Source: an uncultured Eubacteriales bacterium
GTDB lineage: Bacteria > Bacillota > Clostridia > Oscillospirales > Acutalibacteraceae
Length of the DNA stretch: 11,083 nucleotides
Direction of reading: 5' to 3'
NCBI GenBank assembly: GCA_902462035.1
Contig: CABQAC010000041.1
Location: forward strand, 1 to 11,083
Shown: positions 6,998 to 11,083 of the stretch, piece after piece
How positions within the stretch are numbered: the first letter of the stretch is position 1
How the letters are laid out: each line of letters begins with the position of its first letter
The notes under the pieces: model-generated
Seen by the model: only the letters and a program-made list of their open reading frames with translations
What the model was told of the DNA's origin: nothing
Databases searched by the model: none
Program-made: the position numbers and the translations under genes

Positions 6998-7063
6998 GGG
7001 TACATCAAAAGACGGAAGGCGCAACCGTCACTGATAAAATCAAAAGCAAAAGGAGCAAACGAT

Positions 7064-8431
7064 ATGTATGTTATTAAAAATGCCATCAAAAATGTTGGCA
7101 GAAATAAGGGCAGAAACATTTTAACAGCTGTCATTATTTTTGCCATTATTCTTACGACTGCCGTATCCATTATTATCAATACGACAACAAAAACCATTAT
7201 TGAGGATTATAAATCCCGTTTTGGCTCGGAGGTTAATATTACTTTCGATACCAGTAAGACAATTCCAATGAGCGAGTATAAGCCGCTGACTGCAAAGCAG
7301 CAGATTGCTTTTGGAGAGTCTAATTTGCTGAAAAGTAAATCACTTTCAACCTCGTTGCCTATTATCCCTGTCGATTTGAAGTCTTTTGATGAAGAAGAAA
7401 GCGGCGGCGGTGGTGCTGTTGGAATGGAGGGACTGGAAATAACTGAACCGAAAGCACTGTTAATCGGAAGCAGCAGAGATGATATAAGTAAAGATTTTAA
7501 TGACGGACTACGTAAGATTACTGAGGGGCATATGTATAAAAACAAGAATGAGTGTCTTGTCAGTGAACAGTACGCCGAGTTAAATAAACTTTCGTTAGGC
7601 GATACTATTAAGATTACAAGTGAATTTTCAAATAAACCAATGGAAGCATCTCTTACTATCGTCGGTATTTTTTCGGATACTACGATGATTGGGAATAGCA
7701 GCCCCTATAAACACGCATTGATGAATCGTAATAATGAAATTTTGGTAAGCTTTGACACTGCTACTTCTCTTGAATTGTTTCAGGAAAACCCATATTCAGA
7801 GGTTGAAGCAGAGTTTGTCTTAAAAGACCCGTCCACTATCGGCGAGTTTGAAAAAGAAGTTCGTGCAAAAGGTCTGCAAGACTATTACAAGGTGTCCACC
7901 GATGAAAAGAGCTATAACAAGATTGTCGGTCCCGTGGAAGGTCTTGCTAAAATCACAAACACATTCCTTATTGTAGTATTGGTACTTGGTTCTGCTATTC
8001 TGATTTTACTGTCCGTTTTGTCTATTCGTGAGAGAAAATATGAGATTGGCGTTCTAAGAGCAATGGGAATGAAAAAAGTAAAAGTAGCGTTAGGACTATT
8101 AACAGAGTCTTTGGTCATTACCGCCCTCTGCCTCTGTCTTGGGCTTGGTATCGGTTCGATCGTTTCTCAGCCGATTGCCGATAGTATGCTGCAAAGTCAA
8201 ATTGAACTTGCTGAAGAAGGCCGCGGAAATTATAGTGACGATGGAGCGACATCTATCAAAGATATGAATAGCAATGCAAAACCGTTGTCGGAAATTGATA
8301 TTCAACTCAATGCCGACGCAATTTTGAGAATTACCATTATCTCTTTGGCACTTGCAGGAATATCAAGTTTGGTCGGAATTATGTATATTACCAAATTCGA
8401 GCCTATAAAAATTCTTTCGGAAAGGAACTAA
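7064..8431 (+). CDS. ABC transporter permease, MacB/FtsX topology
   Basis: This 455-residue membrane protein has one N-terminal helix (about 19-39), a large extracytoplasmic domain (about 40-297), and three C-terminal helices (about 299-320, 343-367 and 419-443). This is the four-helix MacB/FtsX arrangement. The cytoplasmic segment IRERKYEIGVLRAMGMKK (321-338) is the conserved coupling region that touches the ATPase. The external domain contains a glycine-rich SGGGGAVG patch (113-120). A second, mostly acidic loop lies between the last two helices (about 368-418). ATG 7064 has an AGGAG site at 7051-7055; an ATG at 7068 is out of frame. Relatives export or expel peptides and other membrane-active compounds, often under a linked two-component system. 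Size and topology exclude the ten-helix BceB type. Substrate unknown. Confidence 0.92.
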   Translation: MYVIKNAIKNVGRNKGRNILTAVIIFAIILTTAVSIIINTTTKTIIEDYKSRFGSEVNITFDTSKTIPMSEYKPLTAKQQIAFGESNLLKSKSLSTSLPIIPVDLKSFDEEESGGGGAVGMEGLEITEPKALLIGSSRDDISKDFNDGLRKITEGHMYKNKNECLVSEQYAELNKLSLGDTIKITSEFSNKPMEASLTIVGIFSDTTMIGNSSPYKHALMNRNNEILVSFDTATSLELFQENPYSEVEAEFVLKDPSTIGEFEKEVRAKGLQDYYKVSTDEKSYNKIVGPVEGLAKITNTFLIVVLVLGSAILILLSVLSIRERKYEIGVLRAMGMKKVKVALGLLTESLVITALCLCLGLGIGSIVSQPIADSMLQSQIELAEEGRGNYSDDGATSIKDMNSNAKPLSEIDIQLNADAILRITIISLALAGISSLVGIMYITKFEPIKILSERN

Positions 8432-8435
8432 TATT

Positions 8436-9104
8436 ATGAGCGTTTTAACAATGAATAATGTCAGCTATAAATACGACGGAACAACCAAAATCGTCCTCAA
8501 AAATATCAATAAGGATTTTGAAAAGGGACGGCTATATGTTATTGTAGGTAAATCGGGAGCAGGAAAAAGTACAGTTTTATCGCTAATTTCTGGACTTGAT
8601 ACAGCAACCAGCGGGAGTATTTACTACAATGGAAGGGATGTAAAAACGATTGACCGTGACGAGTATCGAGCGAAAAGTATTGGCGTGATTTTCCAAGGCT
8701 ATAATTTATTGACGAATGCAACGGCACTTGAAAATATTATCCTCTCCATGAATATCAGCAGCAGTAAAGAAAAAAACAAACGGCAATTTGCACTTGACCT
8801 TTTGGCAAAGGTAGGAATAGATGAAGAAACTGCAAAGCGCAAGGTGCTAAAACTCTCTGGCGGTGAACAGCAGCGTGTGGGAATTGCTCGTGCATTATCC
8901 CATAATCCTGATATTATTATTGCCGATGAACCGACGGGAAACCTCGACAGCGATACAGAAGAAAATATTATGAACATCTTACAGGAGTTAGCGAATACCG
9001 CTGAAAAGTGTGTTATTATTGTAACCCATTCCAAGTCGGTTGCGTCCTATGCAGACGAGCTGCTTGGTCTTAATCAAGGAAATTTAACAAGTATTGCATA
9101 TTAG
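8436..9104 (+). CDS. ABC transporter ATP-binding protein (MacB/LolD type)
   Basis: This 222-residue ATPase is complete and canonical: Walker A GKSGAGKS (38-45), Q-loop Gln87 in IFQGYNLL, signature LSGGEQQRV (140-148), Walker B IIIADEPTGN (160-169) and the switch His198 in VTHS. It resembles the LolD/MacB branch that works with four-helix permeases and uses ATP to drive conformational change instead of forming a channel. The ATG at 8436 is five bases after the permease stop. Its AAAGGA site (8421-8426) lies inside the end of the permease gene, so the two are translated together. Two copies would pair with two permeases. This is the last intact gene of the AT-rich block. Confidence 0.95.
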   Translation: MSVLTMNNVSYKYDGTTKIVLKNINKDFEKGRLYVIVGKSGAGKSTVLSLISGLDTATSGSIYYNGRDVKTIDRDEYRAKSIGVIFQGYNLLTNATALENIILSMNISSSKEKNKRQFALDLLAKVGIDEETAKRKVLKLSGGEQQRVGIARALSHNPDIIIADEPTGNLDSDTEENIMNILQELANTAEKCVIIVTHSKSVASYADELLGLNQGNLTSIAY

Positions 9105-9138
9105 CCGAGCTATTAAATGTAACAATGTTGGGAGGTGA

Positions 9139-9171
9139 ATGAGTAGAAAATTTGAATGCGAGCATAAATGA
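9139..9171 (+). other. Ten-codon mini-ORF at the right junction
   Basis: A strong GGGAGG site (9130-9135) precedes ATG 9139, which reads MSRKFECEHK and stops at TGA 9169-9171. The stop coincides with the first base of the GC-rich terminator stem, exactly where composition changes. This looks like the 5' stub of an AT-rich gene cut off at the island edge. A short independent peptide cannot be excluded. I do not recognise the ten residues. Confidence 0.4.
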
Positions 9172-9208
9172 AGCCCGCGCCGCTTTATTCTTCGGCGCGG
9201 GCTTTTTA
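9171..9208 (+). terminator. GC-rich Rho-independent terminator between the ABC operon and glpK
   Basis: AAGCCCGCGCCG (9171-9182) pairs fully with CGGCGCGGGCTT (9193-9204) around a ten-base loop and is followed by TTTTTA, so it terminates + strand transcription strongly. On the - strand the stem would be followed by TTCATTTATG, a weaker U-tract, so it may also stop glpK transcripts, whose coding region ends 18 bases away. Its composition matches the host-like DNA and not the AT-rich island. Confidence 0.85.
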
Positions 9209-9221
9209 TATGGGGGTGGGG

Positions 9222-10715
9222 TTATTCTTCCCGCCACATCTTGGCGCAGGTTACGGCGTTTTTCCACCCCCTGAGCAGACGTTCCCGCTGGGGGGTATCC
9301 ATCTTGGGCGTAAAGACGCGGTCCAGGCTCCAATGATCCTTCAGGTCATCAAAATCCAGCCAAAACCCCACGGCTAAGCCCGCCAGGTAGGCGGCGCCCA
9401 GGGCGGTGGTTTCTCGCACAATGGGGCGGCGAAGGCAGGCGCCGGTTATATCCGCCTGGAACTGCATGGTAATGTCGCTGGCGCTGACGCCCCCGTCTAC
9501 TTTAATTTCCCGAATAGGCAGGCCGGTATCGGCAATCATGGCGTCGATGACATCCTTGGATTGAAAGGCGATGGACTCGAGCCCCGCCCGGATGATTTGG
9601 TTGCGGCCGGTACCCCTTGTAATGCCGAACAGGCTGCCCCGCGCGTACATATCCCAATGGGGCGCGCCCAGGCCGGTAAAGGCGGGAACAAAATAAACGC
9701 CGCCGTTGCTTGCCGCCTTTTCGCCGAAATAATCGGCGTCCGGCGCTTCCCGGTAAAAGCCCATTTCGTCGCGCATCCACTGAACGACGGCGCCCCCCAC
9801 GAACACGCTGCCCTCCAGCGCGTAGCGCACCTGGCCGTTTAAGCCGTAGGCGATGGTGGTCAGCAGCCCGTTATGGCTGTCCTTGGGGGATTTTCCCGTG
9901 TTCATCAAGATAAAGTTGCCTGTGCCATAGGTGTTTTTCACATCGCCGGGGTCAAAACAGGTTTGGCCGAACAGCGCGGCCTGCTGGTCCCCTGCCGCGC
10001 CGCAGATGGGAACTTCCACCCCGCTTAGGTTGACGGTGCCGTAGACTTCGGAACAGGAACGGACCTGCGGCAGCATGCAAGCGGGGATTTGCAGACGATT
10101 TAGAATTTCGTTGTCCCAGCAAAGGCGGTGAATGTCGAACAGCATGGTGCGGGAAGCGTTGGTGTAATCGGTGACATGGGCCCTGCCGCCGGTCAGCTTC
10201 CAGATCAGCCAGGTGTCTACCGTGCCGAACAGCAGTTCGCCCGCTTCGGCTTTTTCCCGCGCGCCCGGCACATTTTGCAAAATCCAATGAAGTTTGGTAG
10301 CGGAAAAATATGCGTCCATCCGCAATCCGGTGACCTTTCGCACATAGCGGGAAAATTCTTGGTCCCGCGATAGTTCGTCGCAAAGCGCGGCGGTTCGGCG
10401 GCACTGCCATACGATGGCGTTGCAGACGGGAAGGCCGGTCTTCTTATCCCATACCAGGGTTGTTTCCCGCTGGTTGGTGATGCCGATGCCGGCCAGCGCC
10501 CCGGGGTCGATATTCAGCTGGGTCAACGCTTGGATCAGCACCCCGTACTGGGTAACGTAAATGTCGGTTGGGTTGTGTTCGACCCAGCCCGGCTGCGGGT
10601 AAATTTGCGGGAATTCCTTTTGGGCGGCGGACACGATGTTCTGTTCCCGGTCAAAGATCAAGCACCGGCAGCTGGTGGTGCCCTGGTCCAGCGCGGCGAT
10701 ATACTTTTTTTCCAT
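9222..10715 (-). CDS. glpK: Glycerol kinase
   Basis: This 497-residue enzyme phosphorylates glycerol to glycerol 3-phosphate with ATP, the entry step of glycerol catabolism. FGGY-kinase features are all present: ALDQGTTS (8-15), GWVEHNP (43-49), ITNQRETT (79-86), DTWLIWKLTGG (167-177), the catalytic-region GAAGDQQAALFGQ with Asp243, YGTGNFIL (263-270), and VDGGVSASD (406-414). The length is typical. The start at 10715 gives MEKKYIAALDQG and has an AGGAAAGGGG ribosome site just upstream. The long in-frame extension to 10826 runs through the promoter and is discarded. The loop before the Asp243 motif reads SEVYGTVNLSGVEVPI, with no histidine, so the HPr-phosphorylation site of many Firmicute glycerol kinases is lacking. 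It is convergent with the ABC operon. A glycerol facilitator gene is not visible in the window. Confidence 0.96.
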   Translation of the reverse strand: MEKKYIAALDQGTTSCRCLIFDREQNIVSAAQKEFPQIYPQPGWVEHNPTDIYVTQYGVLIQALTQLNIDPGALAGIGITNQRETTLVWDKKTGLPVCNAIVWQCRRTAALCDELSRDQEFSRYVRKVTGLRMDAYFSATKLHWILQNVPGAREKAEAGELLFGTVDTWLIWKLTGGRAHVTDYTNASRTMLFDIHRLCWDNEILNRLQIPACMLPQVRSCSEVYGTVNLSGVEVPICGAAGDQQAALFGQTCFDPGDVKNTYGTGNFILMNTGKSPKDSHNGLLTTIAYGLNGQVRYALEGSVFVGGAVVQWMRDEMGFYREAPDADYFGEKAASNGGVYFVPAFTGLGAPHWDMYARGSLFGITRGTGRNQIIRAGLESIAFQSKDVIDAMIADTGLPIREIKVDGGVSASDITMQFQADITGACLRRPIVRETTALGAAYLAGLAVGFWLDFDDLKDHWSLDRVFTPKMDTPQRERLLRGWKNAVTCAKMWREE

Positions 10716-10734
10716 CCCGTTTTCCCCTTTCCTG

Positions 10735-10781
10735 AAAATAAAACGGAGCAACCCGGCTGTTGGTTTCGCCGCATTACTCCG
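10735..10781 (-). terminator. Terminator-like hairpin in the glpK leader (candidate attenuator)
   Basis: On the - strand the leader folds as CGGAGTAA (10781-10774) with TTGCTCCG (10751-10744), including one G-U pair. An inner CGGC/GCCG stem (10771-10768 with 10757-10754) adds to it, separated by a small internal loop. TTTTATTTT (10743-10735) follows directly, then the ribosome site. This lies between promoter and start codon, so it would stop transcription before glpK unless overcome. GlpP-type antitermination in glycerol-gene leaders is known in Bacillus; its use here is inference. Confidence 0.6.
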
Positions 10782-10797
10782 CAGAACTGCTGTTTTC

Positions 10798-10826
10798 ATC
10801 ATATCATTGCATAAACAAAGCGTCAA
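10798..10826 (-). promoter_or_regulatory. glpK: glpK promoter
   Basis: Read on the - strand, TTGACG (10826-10821) and TATGAT (10803-10798) are separated by exactly 17 bp, each one mismatch from the sigma-A consensus. Transcription would begin near 10791, giving a leader of about 75 bases. No separate operator was identified; control is more likely in the leader hairpin. Confidence 0.82.
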
Positions 10827-10919
10827 GGGGAAAAAGACGAATGGATTCGACCGAACCTGTTTTCTTTTTTTGTGTTTTGGACTATGATAGAATCAGAAGA
10901 ATGTGGAAAGGCGGCGGGT

Positions 10920-11083
10920 ATGGTGAGCAGACAGTCGGAAGCGGCGGCCCTTATGGACCGGATTGGGACATCATTCGTAGGCAAGCGGGAGGCGGTGCGC
11001 CTGGCGGTCATCACCCTGCTGGCGGAAGGGCATCTGCTGTTGGAGGACGTGCCGGGCGTGGGCAAAACAACGCTGGCCAAAGC
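10920..11083 (+). CDS. MoxR-family AAA+ ATPase, N-terminal part (cut by window edge)
   Basis: Translation from ATG 10920 gives 54 complete codons to the window end. They contain FVGKREAVRLAVITLLAEGH, then LLLEDVPGVGKTTLAK with the Walker A motif GVGKTT. This LEDVPGVGKT form is characteristic of MoxR AAA+ ATPases, chaperone-like proteins often encoded beside DUF58 and von Willebrand factor A proteins. A GGAAAGG site at 10905-10911 supports this start; GTG 10923 is an alternative. TATGAT at 10883-10888 could be a -10, but no convincing -35 is seen. The gene diverges from glpK, leaving about 200 bases between the two start codons. Only the N-terminus is visible, so integrity cannot be judged. 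Confidence 0.87.
   Translation, partial: MVSRQSEAAALMDRIGTSFVGKREAVRLAVITLLAEGHLLLEDVPGVGKTTLAK

Larger units (their letters stand above)
4236..9170 (+). mobile_element. AT-rich acquired island (boundaries approximate)
   Basis: Between two intrinsic terminators the base composition drops from roughly 60% G+C to roughly 40% by eye, and codon use shifts to A/T-ending codons. The block opens with a remnant of tnpV, a gene of Firmicute transposons and conjugative elements. It continues with an excisionase-like HTH gene, a two-component system and an ABC transporter. GC-rich host-like DNA resumes abruptly at about 9171. No integrase, transposase or relaxase is present, so this is a remnant or cargo of a larger element, not an autonomous one. 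Exact ends and target-site duplications could not be established. Composition and tnpV are observed; acquisition by transfer is inferred. Confidence 0.65.

Noticed and set aside
7011..7029. Riboswitch or attenuator in the permease leader
   Set aside because: Only a 5-bp stem is present with no U-tract and no conserved aptamer-like elements.
7064..9104. BceAB-type bacitracin transporter
   Set aside because: The permease is 455 residues with about four membrane helices, unlike the ten-helix, roughly 650-residue BceB family.
9168..9377. Short + strand reading frame over the glpK 3' end
   Set aside because: It begins in the terminator stem, has no ribosome site and lies antisense to glpK.
1..11083. 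CRISPR array, tRNA or rRNA genes
   Set aside because: No regularly spaced repeats were seen, and no tRNA- or rRNA-like sequence was recognised on either strand by eye.

Overview
The window looks like a chromosomal segment of an anaerobic Firmicute, most likely a fairly GC-rich gut Clostridia lineage. The evidence is the gene families, the strong AGGAGG-type ribosome binding sites and the sharp base-composition contrast inside the window. No organism can be named from the sequence alone. Three blocks are visible: a GC-rich left block (about 1-4235), an AT-rich middle block (about 4236-9170) and a GC-rich right block (about 9171-11083).

Left block, + strand: the distal end of a bacterial microcompartment (BMC) operon. 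The order is an EutN/CcmL-type shell vertex protein, a PduS-type flavin/iron-sulfur electron carrier, a PduT-type tandem-BMC shell protein that keeps the pore cysteine Cys38, a DeoR-family regulator, and a PduQ-type iron-dependent alcohol dehydrogenase broken by a frameshift. A strong intrinsic terminator closes the operon. PduS and PduT together suggest electron transfer across the shell, and PduQ would reduce an aldehyde to an alcohol and regenerate NAD+. The signature enzyme (B12-dependent diol/glycerol dehydratase, glycyl radical enzyme or other) lies upstream of the window, so the substrate is unknown.

Middle block, + strand: an AT-rich imported segment. It starts with a tnpV remnant carrying two frameshifts. 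After about 165 bases without a recognisable gene comes a small excisionase-like helix-turn-helix gene, then an OmpR-type response regulator and its sensor kinase, a terminator, and a MacB/FtsX-topology ABC permease with its ATPase. A 21-bp sequence, CCTAAC-N5-CCTAAC with the same flanks, occurs exactly twice: before the response regulator and before the permease. Each copy sits 11 bp upstream of a -10 box. This is a strong candidate operator through which the response regulator activates both its own operon and the transporter operon. The module resembles self-regulated antimicrobial-peptide sensing/efflux cassettes, but the ligand is unknown. No integrase or transposase gene is present.

Right block: a GC-rich terminator, then glycerol kinase (glpK) on the - strand. 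glpK has a near-consensus promoter and a terminator-like hairpin in its short leader, which suggests transcription attenuation. Beyond it, on the + strand, is the start of a MoxR-type AAA+ ATPase cut by the window edge.

Overall, a regulated ABC-efflux island appears to have landed between the end of a BMC operon and glpK. Three indels fall within about 700 bp near the left edge of that island, so this region should be checked for either decay or assembly error.
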